From: Streptomyces griseomycini
GTDB lineage: Bacteria > Actinomycetota > Actinomycetes > Streptomycetales > Streptomycetaceae
Length of the DNA stretch: 64,000 bases
Assembly (NCBI RefSeq): GCF_014203535.1
Contig: NZ_JACHJI010000003.1
Coordinates: forward strand, 441,952-505,951
Reading direction: 5' to 3'
Shown piece by piece: positions 29,127 through 38,122 of this stretch; position 1 is the stretch's first letter, and each line of letters opens with the position of its first letter. The position numbers were made by a program, and so were the translations under genes. The notes below the pieces were generated by a model, which was not told where the DNA came from, made no database searches, and saw nothing but the letters and a program-made list of their open reading frames with translations.

Positions 29127-30486
29127 GCTGACCCCCGTGGCGGACAAGGGGGTGGAACTCGTCCTGCGGTGGCTGCGGGTGCTGCGGGACGACCTGTGGA
29201 CCTGGCGGGTGGACCCGTTGCCGCCGTCGGTGTGGCTGCGCTGGGTGCCGCACGGGTTCGTGTACCTGATCGCGTTCGGCATCCTCCTCGGCGACCTGGA
29301 CCAGCTCCTGGGGGAGGGAAGGCTCCCCCACACCGGCTCCGCGCTGGTCGCGGCCGGGCAGAGCGGCGCGGCCGTCCTCGCGCTGCGGCGGCCGGTCCCG
29401 GCACTGTGGTTGTCGCTCACCGCCACGCTGACGGGAGCCGTCCTGCTGCGCCGCATGCTGATGGCCGGCCAGATCGACGGCTTTTCGTGGCCCTGGACGC
29501 CCTGGGGGATCGCGGCCCACCTGCTCGTCCTGCTGCTGCTCGCCCTGCGCGTGCCCACCCGCGTCTCCGTCGAGGCGCTGGCCGTGACGGCCCTGCTCAC
29601 CTATGTCCTCCAGGGCCTCTGGGGCGCGTGGAACCACTCGTCCACCGGCCAGACCGCCCTCGTCCTGTTCGCCGTCGCCGTCGTCCTCGGCACCGCCCTG
29701 CGCGGCCGCCGCGAGGCCCGCGCCGAACTGGTGCAGCAGACCACGCTCACCGCCGAGGAGCGGGCCCGGCGCACCCTGCTGGAGGAACGCAGCCGCATCG
29801 CACGGGAGTTGCACGACGTGGTCGCCCACCACATGTCGGTCATCTCCATCCAGGCCCAGGTCGCCCCGCACCTGGTGCCGGACCCGACGGACGAGCTCAA
29901 GGAGAACCTGGCCGGCATCCGGCAGAACGCGGTCGAGGCGCTGACCGAACTGCGCCGCGTGCTGGACGTCCTGCGCTCCGAGCACCCCGCCCCCGTCGTC
30001 GATGCCGCCGCCGACGGCCACGAGGGCGGCTCCGGCACCGCCCCGCACGCGCCCCAGCCCACCCTGGACCGGCTCCGGGCGCTGGTGGAGAACACCCGGG
30101 CCGCCGGACTGACCGTGACCACCGAGATCACCGGCGAGCGGCGGCCCCTGCCGCCCGGCGTGGAGCTGTCGGCGTACCGGATCGTGCAGGAGGCGCTGAG
30201 CAACGTGCTGCGCCACGCCCCCGGCGCCACCGCCCACGTCGCCCTCGACTACCGCCCGCACGAGCTGCGCGTGGAGGTGACCAACACCCGGCCCGAGCGC
30301 GAGGCGCCGCCGTCCCAGGGCGCCGGGCACGGGCTGCTCGGCATGCGGGAGCGGGCCGCGATGCTCGGCGGCGGCCTCACCGCCCGCCCCTGGGCCGGCG
30401 GGGGTTACAAGGTCTCCGCCCGCCTCCCGGTCGGCCCTCCCGCCTCCGCCGGTCCCACCTCCCACCACAAGGACGCCACCGCATGA
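29119..30486 (+). CDS. NarL-type sensor histidine kinase (first of two)
   Basis: The 455-residue kinase has about five hydrophobic helices in the first 195 residues with very short loops, so it probably senses within or near the membrane. Next is the HisKA_3 dimerisation block RIARELHDVVAHHMSVISIQ with the phosphorylated His in ELHDVV. The HATPase domain has YRIVQEALSNVLRHAPGA (N box) and GAGHGLLGMRERAAMLGG (G box). It overlaps the acyltransferase gene by 8 bases and the response regulator gene by 4 (ATGA). It is a paralogue of the kinase at 31310. Confidence 0.93.
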   Translation: MSRLTPVADKGVELVLRWLRVLRDDLWTWRVDPLPPSVWLRWVPHGFVYLIAFGILLGDLDQLLGEGRLPHTGSALVAAGQSGAAVLALRRPVPALWLSLTATLTGAVLLRRMLMAGQIDGFSWPWTPWGIAAHLLVLLLLALRVPTRVSVEALAVTALLTYVLQGLWGAWNHSSTGQTALVLFAVAVVLGTALRGRREARAELVQQTTLTAEERARRTLLEERSRIARELHDVVAHHMSVISIQAQVAPHLVPDPTDELKENLAGIRQNAVEALTELRRVLDVLRSEHPAPVVDAAADGHEGGSGTAPHAPQPTLDRLRALVENTRAAGLTVTTEITGERRPLPPGVELSAYRIVQEALSNVLRHAPGATAHVALDYRPHELRVEVTNTRPEREAPPSQGAGHGLLGMRERAAMLGGGLTARPWAGGGYKVSARLPVGPPASAGPTSHHKDATA

Positions 30487-31145
30487 TCCGCGTACTGATC
30501 GCCGACGACCAGCAGATGGTCCGGCAGGGCTTCACCGTGCTGCTGAACACGCAGCCCGACATCGAGGTGGTCGGCCAGGCGGTGGACGGACTCGACGCGG
30601 TCGCGCAGGTCGCCGGACTCGACCCGGACGTCGTCCTGATGGACATCCGCATGCCCGAGCTCGGCGGCATCGAGGCCACCCGCCGCATCACCGCCGCCAC
30701 CCCGCACATCAGGGTGCTGGTGCTCACCACCTTCGACCTCGACGAGTACGTGTACGAGGCGCTGCGCGCCGGCGCCTCCGGCTTCCTGCTGAAGGACGCC
30801 TCCGCGGAACAGCTCGCCGAGGCGGTCCGGGTGGTGGCCGCCGGGGACGCGCTGCTGGCGCCCGGGATCACCCGGCGGCTGATCGCCGAGTTCTCCCGGC
30901 TGGACCCGGCGCCCCGCACCCCGCCGAAGGAACGCGTCGGCGGCCTCACCGAGCGCGAGACGGAGGTGCTCGCGCTGATCGCGCAGGGCCTGTCGAACGC
31001 GGAGATCGCGGTGCGGCTGGTGGTGGCCGAGCAGACCGTGAAGACGCACGTCGGCCGGATCCTGGTGAAGCTGGGCCTGCGGGACCGGACCCAGGCGGCG
31101 GTGTTCGCGTACGAGTCGGGACTGGTCCGCCCCTCCGGGTACTGA
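30483..31145 (+). CDS. NarL/LuxR-type response regulator (first of two)
   Basis: The 220-residue regulator has a receiver domain with the acidic pair in VLIADDQQMVRQGF, the phosphoacceptor in VVLMDIRMPELGG, the Thr and Lys switch residues in VLVLTTFDLDEY and GFLLKDAS, and a LuxR-type helix-turn-helix (LTERETEVLALIAQGLSNAE, then VVAEQTVKTHVGRIL). It is coupled to the kinase upstream by ATGA overlap. The regulator at 32692 is very similar throughout, and both operons carry the same 14-nt upstream element, so auto- or cross-regulation is plausible. Confidence 0.95.
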   Translation: MIRVLIADDQQMVRQGFTVLLNTQPDIEVVGQAVDGLDAVAQVAGLDPDVVLMDIRMPELGGIEATRRITAATPHIRVLVLTTFDLDEYVYEALRAGASGFLLKDASAEQLAEAVRVVAAGDALLAPGITRRLIAEFSRLDPAPRTPPKERVGGLTERETEVLALIAQGLSNAEIAVRLVVAEQTVKTHVGRILVKLGLRDRTQAAVFAYESGLVRPSGY

Positions 31146-31230
31146 CCGCCGGACACTGCTCCGCCCTCGGGGCGCCGGGGGGCGACCCGGGTACCGTCCC
31201 CGGGTACGGAGGGGTGACCCGGCGGGCCCG

Positions 31231-31244
31231 CGTAGTACCTGAGA
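31231..31244 (+). promoter_or_regulatory. Second copy of the shared 14-nt element
   Basis: CGTAGTACCTGAGA is identical to 26551-26564. Just after it, GAGACGG (31241-31247) and CCGTCTC (31260-31266) form an inverted repeat. It lies 66-79 bases before the second kinase start. Confidence 0.6.
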
Positions 31245-31309
31245 CGGACGCCCGGGAACCCGTCTCGGCGGGGACGACCGCCGCCACCCGGTCGGCCTAC
31301 CGTGTGAGC

Positions 31310-32695
31310 GTGACCGAGACGACCCACCCGCAGTCGCCGCCCCCGCCGTCCGGCGGCGGGGCCCGGACCTCCCGCAGCCCGGAGTACCGGCTGGCCCAGA
31401 ACGCCCTGCGCGGGCTGCGCCAGGACCTGTTCCACGACGCCTTCGCCTACCGCCCGCTGCCGCGCCGGCGCACGGACGGCCCGTTCGTCCGCCGGCTGCC
31501 CGGCCGGCTGCGGTCCTCGGCGGATCACCTCCCGCACGCGGTGGTGGGGCTGGCCGCGCTGCTGGCCCTGTGGGCCGGCTCGGTGGGCAGCGGCGCCTCC
31601 GACGGCCTGCCGGCCCTGCTGGCCGGCCTGGTCTGCGCGGTCCCCGTGCTCGCCACCCTGGTCCGGCCGGTCGGCGCGTTCTGGCTGTCGGTGGCGGCGG
31701 CCCCCGTGGCCGCGGTGCTCGACGGCAGCTGGGGCGAGTGGCCGTGGATGCCCGGCGCGTTCCTCTGCCACCTGACGGTGCTGGTCGTCGTGGCGGCCCG
31801 CACCCGCCCCCGCACCGCCGCCTGGATGTGGGTCCTGACGGCCCTGTACGGCTTCCTGGCGGACATCCTGTTCGGTGGCTCGTACTACTACACCAACAGC
31901 GCGCCCATGATGGTGACCTCCGCCCTCGCCCTGCTCGTGGTCGCCGTCTGGCACATCCGCCGCACCGCCGAGCAGGAGGTGACCGCCCAGCAGACGGTCA
32001 CCGCGCACGAGCGCTCCCGGCGCACCCTGCTGGAGGAACGCACCACCATCGCCCGCGAGCTGCACGACGTGGTCGCCCACCACATGTCGGTCGTCGCCAT
32101 CCAGGCCGAGGCCGCCCCCTACCGGGTGGAGAACCCGCCGCCGGAGCTGGAGCGCGCCTTCGCCACCATCCGGGAGAACGCGGTGGCCGCCCTCACCGAG
32201 CTGCGCCGGATCCTCGGCGTGGTCCGCGCCGAGGACTACGAGGCCCCGGACGCCCCGCAGCCGACCCTCGCCGACCTGGACGCGCTGCTCGTCAACGTGC
32301 GCGGCACCGGGCTGGAGGTGGAGAAGGTGACGACCGGCGCGGTGCGCGAGCTGCCGCCCGGCGTGGAGCTGTCGGCGTACCGGATCGTGCAGGAGGCGCT
32401 GAGCAACAGCCTCCGGCACGCGCCCGGCGCGACCGCCCGCGTCGAGGTCTCCTACGTGCTGGGCGGTCTGGGCCTGCGGATCGTCAACGGCCCGCCGCCG
32501 CAGCCGTCCCTCGTCAAGCCCTCGCCCGGTGCCGGACACGGCATCACCGGCATGCGCGAGCGGGTCACCATGCTGGACGGCGAGATGACGGCCGGCCCGA
32601 CCGACGACGGCGGCTACGAGGTCGCGGTGTTCCTGCCGGTCACCGCGGTGGGCGACGCGAACGAGGGAACCGAGGGAAACGAGGCGGGGGCATGA
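31310..32695 (+). CDS. NarL-type sensor histidine kinase (second of two)
   Basis: The 461-residue kinase starts with a cytosolic stretch of about 90 residues (EYRLAQNALRGLRQDLFHDA). About five hydrophobic helices follow, then TIARELHDVVAHHMSVVAIQ with the phosphorylated His, and an HATPase domain with YRIVQEALSNSLRHAPGA and GAGHGITGMRERVTMLDG. It closely resembles the kinase at 29119. The start is uncertain: GTG 31304, GTG 31310 and GTG 31214 are all in frame. The region before 31304 looks like a promoter and has no clear ribosome binding site, so a leaderless message is possible. The stop overlaps the regulator start by 4 bases. Confidence 0.9.
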   Translation: MTETTHPQSPPPPSGGGARTSRSPEYRLAQNALRGLRQDLFHDAFAYRPLPRRRTDGPFVRRLPGRLRSSADHLPHAVVGLAALLALWAGSVGSGASDGLPALLAGLVCAVPVLATLVRPVGAFWLSVAAAPVAAVLDGSWGEWPWMPGAFLCHLTVLVVVAARTRPRTAAWMWVLTALYGFLADILFGGSYYYTNSAPMMVTSALALLVVAVWHIRRTAEQEVTAQQTVTAHERSRRTLLEERTTIARELHDVVAHHMSVVAIQAEAAPYRVENPPPELERAFATIRENAVAALTELRRILGVVRAEDYEAPDAPQPTLADLDALLVNVRGTGLEVEKVTTGAVRELPPGVELSAYRIVQEALSNSLRHAPGATARVEVSYVLGGLGLRIVNGPPPQPSLVKPSPGAGHGITGMRERVTMLDGEMTAGPTDDGGYEVAVFLPVTAVGDANEGTEGNEAGA

Positions 32696-33357
32696 CCATC
32701 CGCGTCCTGATCGCGGACGACCAGATGATGGTGCGCGAGGGCTTCTCGGTCCTGCTCAACGCGATGCCGGACATCGAGGTCGTCGGCGAGGCGGTCAACG
32801 GCCGGGAGGCGGTGCGGCGGGTCCGCGAACTCGCCCCCGACGTGGTCCTGATGGACATCCGCATGCCCGAGCTGAACGGCATCGAGGCGACCCGGGAGAT
32901 CGTCGCCGCCGACGGCACGGCGAAGGTGCTGGTGCTGACCACCTTCGACCTCGACGAGTACGTCTACCAGGCGCTGCGCGCCGGCGCCTCCGGCTTCCTG
33001 CTCAAGGACGCCTCGGCCCGTCAGCTCGCCGACGGGGTGCGGGTCGTCGCCGCCGGGGAGGCGCTGCTCGCCCCGTCGGTGACCAGGCGGCTGATCACCG
33101 AGTTCTCCAAGCTGTCCGAGGCCCCGCGCCTGATGCCGTCCGCGCAGGCGGCGTACGGCGACCTCACCGAGCGGGAGACGGAGGTGCTGGTGCTGATCGC
33201 GCAGGGCCTGTCCAACGCGGAGATCGCCGGACGGCTGGTGGTCGCCGAGTCGACCATCAAGACCCACGTCAGCCGCGTCCTGGTGAAGCTGGGCCTGCGC
33301 GACCGGACCCAGGCGGCGGTGTTCGCGTACGAGGCGCGGCTGGTGACCCCGGGCTGA
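32692..33357 (+). CDS. NarL/LuxR-type response regulator (second of two)
   Basis: The 221-residue receiver plus LuxR-type DNA-binding protein has DDQMMVREGFSVLLNAMPD, the phosphoacceptor in VVLMDIRMPELNG, LLKDAS, and the helix-turn-helix block LTERETEVLVLIAQGLSNAE with VVAESTIKTHVSRVL. It is coupled by ATGA overlap to its kinase. Most residues match the regulator at 30483, including the LTTFDLDEYVY and KLGLRDRTQAAVFAYE segments, which shows the two systems arose by duplication. Confidence 0.95.
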   Translation: MTIRVLIADDQMMVREGFSVLLNAMPDIEVVGEAVNGREAVRRVRELAPDVVLMDIRMPELNGIEATREIVAADGTAKVLVLTTFDLDEYVYQALRAGASGFLLKDASARQLADGVRVVAAGEALLAPSVTRRLITEFSKLSEAPRLMPSAQAAYGDLTERETEVLVLIAQGLSNAEIAGRLVVAESTIKTHVSRVLVKLGLRDRTQAAVFAYEARLVTPG

Positions 33358-33396
33358 CCCTGGTCAGCGGGCCGGGTGCCGGGCTACCGTCCGTCC

Positions 33397-34620
33397 ATGG
33401 CAGCCCCCACCGACCTCGCCTTCGACCCGTGGGACCCGGCGTTCGTCGCCGATCCGTACCCCGCCTACGCCGAGCTGCGGGAACGGGGCCGGGTGCACTT
33501 CTTCGAGCCGACGAACCAGTGGCTGGTCCCGCACCACGCCGACGTCTCGGCGCTGCTGCGCGACCGCCGCCTGGGCCGGACGTACCTGCACCGCTTCAGC
33601 CACGAGGAGTTCGGCCGGACGGCCCCGCCGCCGGAGCACGAGCCGTTCCACACCCTCAACGACCACGGCATGCTCGACCTGGAGCCGCCGGACCACACCC
33701 GGATCCGCCGCCTGGTGTCGAAGGCGTTCACCCCGCGCACGGTGGAGCGCCTCAAGCCGTACGTCCGGGGGCTGGCGGGGGACCTGGTGGCCGCGCTCGT
33801 CGAGGCGGGCGGCGGCGACCTGCTGCGGGACGTGGCCGAACCGCTGCCGGTCGCGGTGATCGCCGAGATGCTGGGCATCCCCGAGTCCGACCGGGCCCCG
33901 CTGCGCCCCTGGTCGGCGGACATCTGCGGGATGTACGAGCTGAACCCGTCCGAGGAGGCGGCGGCGAGGGCGGTCCGGGCGTCGGTGGAGTTCTCCGACT
34001 ACCTCCGCGAGCTGATCGCCCGGCGCCGCAAGGCGCCCGGCGACGACCTGGTCTCGGGTCTGATCGCCGCCCACGACGAGGACGACGACCGGCTCACCGA
34101 ACAGGAGATGATCTCCACCTGCGTCCTGCTGCTGAACGCGGGCCACGAGGCGACCGTGAACGCCACGGTCAACGGCTGGTGGGCCCTGTTCCGCAACCCG
34201 GACCAGCTGGCGGCCCTGCGCGCCGACCCCTCCCTGGTCCCGTCCGCCGTCGAGGAGCTGATGCGGTACGACACCCCGCTCCAGCTCTTCGAGCGCTGGG
34301 TCCTGGACGAGATCGAGATCGACGGGAGAGTCATCCCCCGCGGTGCGGAGATCGCGATGCTGTTCGGCTCCGCCAACCACGACCCGGCGGTCTTCACCGA
34401 CCCCGCCCGCCTGGACCTCACCCGCCGCGACAACCCCCACATCTCCTTCAGCGCCGGCGTCCACTACTGCATCGGCGCCCCGCTGGCCCGCATCGAGCTG
34501 GCGGCCTCGATGACGGCGCTGCTGGAGAAGGCGCCGACGCTGCGGCTCGCGGCGGAGCCGAAGCGGAAGCCGAACTTCGTGATCAGGGGCCTGGAAGGGC
34601 TGGCCGTGGAACTGGGGTGA
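33397..34620 (+). CDS. Cytochrome P450
   Basis: The 407-residue bacterial class I P450 has the I-helix oxygen-binding motif LLNAGHEATVNA, the ExxR pair in EELMRYDTP, and the heme loop ISFSAGVHYCIGAPLAR with Cys358 as iron ligand. LEPPDHTRIRRLVSKAFTPR is the usual N-terminal block. I chose ATG 33397 over GTG 33376 because the conserved sequence starts there; both are possible. No ferredoxin gene is adjacent, so electrons must come from partners elsewhere. Substrate unknown. It follows the second regulator by 39 bases and may be read from the same transcript. Confidence 0.92.
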   Translation: MAAPTDLAFDPWDPAFVADPYPAYAELRERGRVHFFEPTNQWLVPHHADVSALLRDRRLGRTYLHRFSHEEFGRTAPPPEHEPFHTLNDHGMLDLEPPDHTRIRRLVSKAFTPRTVERLKPYVRGLAGDLVAALVEAGGGDLLRDVAEPLPVAVIAEMLGIPESDRAPLRPWSADICGMYELNPSEEAAARAVRASVEFSDYLRELIARRRKAPGDDLVSGLIAAHDEDDDRLTEQEMISTCVLLLNAGHEATVNATVNGWWALFRNPDQLAALRADPSLVPSAVEELMRYDTPLQLFERWVLDEIEIDGRVIPRGAEIAMLFGSANHDPAVFTDPARLDLTRRDNPHISFSAGVHYCIGAPLARIELAASMTALLEKAPTLRLAAEPKRKPNFVIRGLEGLAVELG

Positions 34621-34708
34621 TCACCCGTTCGACTGATCGTGCCGCAGTTCGGCCCAGGCGCTCGTCCGTGGCCCGGCAGGCTGGTGAGCGCCTGCGAAGG
34701 GGGGCACC

Positions 34709-34885
34709 GTGACGGTCATGACGCAGCACATGGCTCAGATGTCCGTGGAGGAGTTCGAGGAGCTCGCTGCCCACGTGGCGAAGGAGCTCAAGGGGTACGC
34801 GGACCGACGGCCCGTCACGTCGTCATGTCCCTCCGCCGCAGCCCCGCCAGCCCCGCCGCGACCAGCCCCGCCGCGAGCGCCGTGA
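34709..34885 (+). pseudogene. Truncated Uma2-like (DUF820) gene remnant
   Basis: From GTG 34709 the reading is MTVMTQHMAQMSVEEFEELA followed by AHVAKELKGYADR. This looks like the N-terminus of a Streptomyces Uma2-family putative endonuclease. After about 34800 it degenerates into Pro/Ala/Arg-rich sequence that is the reverse strand of the ABC permease gene (ending at 34815). The usual EFIDGK-type core with catalytic acids is absent. A similar fragment lies at 55885-55989. Confidence 0.45.
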
Positions 34886-36419
34886 GGACCAGCACCGGCG
34901 CCCACTCCATCCCCCCGCCCGGCAGCTTCGGCAGGTGACCGAAGGGCGACAGGTCCAGCACCGCCCGCGGTACGTCCAGCGCCGGGCCCACCCAGCCGAT
35001 CAGCAGCACCGCACCGGCCGCGCCCCACGCCGCCACCGCCGCCCCGGGCGCCAGCCCGTACAGCAGGACCGCGATCCCGCCGATCACCCACACCGCCGGT
35101 ACCTGCACCAGGCACGCGCCCAGGAGCGCGCCCGCCCGCTCGCCGTGGCCGAGGGCGAGCCCCGCCCCCGCGAGCAGCATCAGCAGCACCACCCCGCCGA
35201 ACGCCACCGCCAGGTGCCCGGCCGCCCAGCGCAGCCGTCCGACCGCCCCCGCGAGGACCGGTTCGGCCCGCCCCGAGGTCTCCTCGCCGTGCAGCCGCAG
35301 CACCGACGCCACGACGTACAGGGCGGCCACCAGCCCGAGGATGCCGACCATCGCCGCGAGGAACGCGTCCGTCAGCCCGGACTGCCCGCCCATCCGCCGG
35401 AAGACCTCCCGGGCGCTCTCGTTGTCGCCGACGAGGTCGGCCGCCCCCTCGGCCATCCCGCCGTACACCAGCCCCGCCAGCAGGAACCCGGTGCCCCACC
35501 CCAGCACACCGCCCCGCTGCAGCCGCCAGGCCAGCGCTCCCGCCCCGCCCAGCCGCCCCGCGGCCGGTCCGGGCCGGCTCGGCAGGAAGCTCATGCCGAG
35601 GTCCCGGCGTCCGGCGAGCGCGTACGCCACCGCCCCCTGGACCAGCACCGCACCCGCGAACAGCCCCAGCACCCACCACCGTTCGCCGGCGAACGCCCGC
35701 AGGTTCGTCAGCCAGCCGAGCGGTGACGCCCAGGTCAGCGGGGACGAGCCGTCGTCCGCCCCCGAGTCGCCCGCCGCCCGCAGCACGAACGCCGCCCCGA
35801 GCACCGCCGCCGTCAGCCCCCGCGCGAGCCGGGCACTCTCCGTCAGCTGCGCCACGATCGCCGCCATGGTCGCGAAGACCATGCCCACGCCCGCGACGCC
35901 GAGCCCGAACGCGAGCGCGCCCGCCGCGCCCTGCCCGGCCAGTCCGGCCGTCACCAGCAGCGCCAGTGCCCCGTTCGCGACGGCCGCCGCGAGCAGCGCC
36001 GCCGTCAGCGGGGCCCTGCGCCCGACCGCCCCGGACGCCACCAGCTCCTGGCGGCCGCTCTCCTCCTCGTCCCGGGTGTGCCGTACGACCACCAGCAGAC
36101 CGGTCGCGGCGGCCAGCGCGCCCGCGTACACCCCGACCCGCCAGGCGGTCAGCGCGCCGAGGGAGTCGCCGAGGACGGGGCCGACCATGGCCCGCAGGGA
36201 GGAGTTGCCGGCCATCCGGGCGACCAGGTCGGCGCGTTCGGCGGGAGTGCCGTACAGCCCCTTGAGCGTGTGCGGCATGGACAGCACCATCAGCGCGTTC
36301 ACCGCGACCCAGACCGGGATCATCACCCGGTCGCGGCGCAGCGCGAGACGCAGCAGGGTGCCGGTGCCCGCGAGCTCGCGGGAGCCCGCGGGACGCACCG
36401 CGAGGGCGGCGGCGCTCAT
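34815..36419 (-). CDS. ABC exporter permease
   Basis: This 534-residue polytopic protein has about twelve hydrophobic helices arranged as two similar halves. It has the pattern of large actinobacterial ABC-2-type exporter permeases that pair with a single ATPase: [20 protein letters not shown] at the start, [20 protein letters not shown] in the first cytosolic loop, and [20 protein letters not shown] at the equivalent place in the second half. The ATG at 36419 overlaps the stop of the ATPase gene (ATGA). Substrate unknown; drug or peptide efflux is the usual role of related systems. The open frame further upstream belongs to the ATPase gene read in the wrong phase. Confidence 0.88.
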   Translation of the reverse strand: MSAAALAVRPAGSRELAGTGTLLRLALRRDRVMIPVWVAVNALMVLSMPHTLKGLYGTPAERADLVARMAGNSSLRAMVGPVLGDSLGALTAWRVGVYAGALAAATGLLVVVRHTRDEEESGRQELVASGAVGRRAPLTAALLAAAVANGALALLVTAGLAGQGAAGALAFGLGVAGVGMVFATMAAIVAQLTESARLARGLTAAVLGAAFVLRAAGDSGADDGSSPLTWASPLGWLTNLRAFAGERWWVLGLFAGAVLVQGAVAYALAGRRDLGMSFLPSRPGPAAGRLGGAGALAWRLQRGGVLGWGTGFLLAGLVYGGMAEGAADLVGDNESAREVFRRMGGQSGLTDAFLAAMVGILGLVAALYVVASVLRLHGEETSGRAEPVLAGAVGRLRWAAGHLAVAFGGVVLLMLLAGAGLALGHGERAGALLGACLVQVPAVWVIGGIAVLLYGLAPGAAVAAWGAAGAVLLIGWVGPALDVPRAVLDLSPFGHLPKLPGGGMEWAPVLVLTALAAGLVAAGLAGLRRRDMTT

Positions 36420-37327
36420 CGGACGGTCACCCCGCTCCCGGTGGCCTCGTCCTGGTAGTGCCGCAGGAAGAGTTCCTCCAGCGTCGGCGGGGTGGACGTC
36501 AGCGACCGCACGCCCGACTCGCTCAGCGAGCGCAGCACCGCGTCCAGCTTGTCGGTGTCGACCTGGAACCGCACCCGCCGTCCCCGCACGTCGAGGTCGT
36601 GCACGCCGGGCAGTCCGGCGAGCCCGTTCGGCGGCCCGACGAGTTCGGCGCTCACGCTCGTCCGGGTCAGGTGCCGCAGCTCGGCGAGCGAACCGCTCTC
36701 CACGGTCCGCCCCCTGCGGATGATGCTGACCCGGTCGCACAGCTCCTCCACCTCGCTGAGGATGTGCGAGGACAGCAGCACGGTCCGCCCGCGCTCCCGC
36801 TCCTCGGCGACACAGCGCTGGAAGACCTCCTCCATCAGCGGGTCCAGGCCGGACGTCGGCTCGTCCAGGATCAGCAGGTCGACGTCGGAGGCGAACGCGG
36901 CGACCAGGGCGACCTTCTGCCGGTTGCCCTTGGAGTACGTGCGGCCCTTCTTCGCCGGGTCCAGCTCGAACCGCTCGACCAGCTCGGCGCGGCGCCGCGG
37001 GTCCAGGCCGCCGCGCAGCCTCCCGTACAGGTCGATGACCTCGCCCCCGGAGAGGTTGCGCCACAGCGTCACGTCACCGGGGACGTAGGCGATGCGGCGG
37101 TGGATCTCCACGGCGTCCGTCCACGGGTCCCGGCCGAGCACACGGGCGGCACCGGAGTCGGCGCGCAGCAGGCCGAGCAGGACGCGGAGGGTGGTGGACT
37201 TCCCGGAACCGTTGGGCCCGAGGAAGCCGTGGACCTCGCCGGTCTCGACGTCCAGGTCGAGGCCGTCGAGCGCGTGCGTGCGACCGAACGACTTGTGGAG
37301 GCCGGAGACGCTGATTGCCTTCGTCAT
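36416..37327 (-). CDS. ABC exporter ATP-binding protein
   Basis: The 303-residue ATPase has Walker [15 protein letters not shown], a Q-loop region, a signature loop that reads YSKGNRQKV instead of the usual LSGGQ, Walker [16 protein letters not shown], and the switch His in [13 protein letters not shown]. The deviant signature is typical of the drug-export subgroup that pairs with large two-half permeases. The C-terminal 80 residues form a family-specific extension. It is divergent from the GbsR/MarR-type regulator, with an AT-rich palindromic region between the two genes. Confidence 0.92.
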   Translation of the reverse strand: MTKAISVSGLHKSFGRTHALDGLDLDVETGEVHGFLGPNGSGKSTTLRVLLGLLRADSGAARVLGRDPWTDAVEIHRRIAYVPGDVTLWRNLSGGEVIDLYGRLRGGLDPRRRAELVERFELDPAKKGRTYSKGNRQKVALVAAFASDVDLLILDEPTSGLDPLMEEVFQRCVAEERERGRTVLLSSHILSEVEELCDRVSIIRRGRTVESGSLAELRHLTRTSVSAELVGPPNGLAGLPGVHDLDVRGRRVRFQVDTDKLDAVLRSLSESGVRSLTSTPPTLEELFLRHYQDEATGSGVTVR

Positions 37328-37338
37328 GGTTCGGAACG

Positions 37339-37377
37339 TACGCTTCTTTCAGAAATTTGTGAAGTTAAGGAAGCGTA
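37339..37377. promoter_or_regulatory. AT-rich palindromic operator candidate between ABC operon and regulator
   Basis: TACGCTTC (37339-37346) and GAAGCGTA (37370-37377) form a perfect 8-bp inverted repeat. An inner TTC...GAA pair (37348-37363) surrounds AGAAATTTGT. The stretch is much more AT-rich than its surroundings and lies between two divergent starts, as expected of the regulator's own operator. Confidence 0.65.
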
Positions 37378-37431
37378 TAAATCGATGGTTAGACTGGGGG
37401 ACGGTGTCTGAGCAGGGGAGACGAGCGGACG

Positions 37432-37929
37432 ATGGCGGAACCGACCGGGGCGGCCCGGGACCCGGAGGCGGTCTCGCGGTTCGTGGAGCACTTCGCGGCG
37501 CAGCTGGTGGAGGCCGGACTGCCGCGGATGCCCGCCCGGGTCTTCGCCGCCCTGCTCGCCTCCGACACGGGCGTGCTGACCTCCGCCGAGCTGGGCGAGC
37601 GGCTCAGGATCTCGCCGGCCGCGGTCTCCGGCGCGGTGCGCTACCTGGCGCAGCAGCACATGGTCTCCCGTGAGCGGGAGCCCGGCTCGCGCCGGGAGCG
37701 GTACCGGGTCCACGGCGACCAGTGGTACGAGGCCCTCACCAACCGCGAGGCCGTCATCCGGCGCTGGGAGGACGCCCTGCGCGAGGGCGTCGTCAGCCTG
37801 GGCTCGGACACCCCGGCGGGCCGCCGGCTGGCGGAGACGCTGGCCTTCTTCGAGTTCGTCGAGAAGGAGGTCGAGGCGATGATGGACCGCTGGCGGGCGC
37901 ACCGGGAGGAGCGGTTCGGCCGGGGGTGA
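37432..37929 (+). CDS. GbsR/MarR-type transcriptional regulator
   Basis: This 165-residue winged-helix protein has the DNA-binding part LPRMPARVFAALLASDTGVL, LTSAELGERLRISPAAVSGA, and VRYLAQQHMVSREREPGSRR as wing. The helical C-terminus would form the dimer. It matches the GbsR/MarR-type regulators that control neighbouring ABC exporters in Streptomyces. It probably represses the divergent operon 37327-34815 and itself through the inverted repeat at 37339-37377; this is inference from position. ATG 37432 is preceded by AGGGGAGACGAG. Confidence 0.85.
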   Translation: MAEPTGAARDPEAVSRFVEHFAAQLVEAGLPRMPARVFAALLASDTGVLTSAELGERLRISPAAVSGAVRYLAQQHMVSREREPGSRRERYRVHGDQWYEALTNREAVIRRWEDALREGVVSLGSDTPAGRRLAETLAFFEFVEKEVEAMMDRWRAHREERFGRG

Positions 37930-38122
37930 TCCCCGCGGGCGTCCCCGTCCGCCTCCTCCTCGGCACGCGGGGCGAGGAGGCCACTGTCCGTCCGGCCCCG
38001 TCGCCCCGGATCGGACACGGGGAGAGCCTCACCGGGCCGTTCGGCGAGAGGCTGCCGGTCCCGGACCCGTCCGACTGCACGCCGGAGACCTCCGGCTTCG
38101 GGGCTCCCCGACGCGACGCCCG

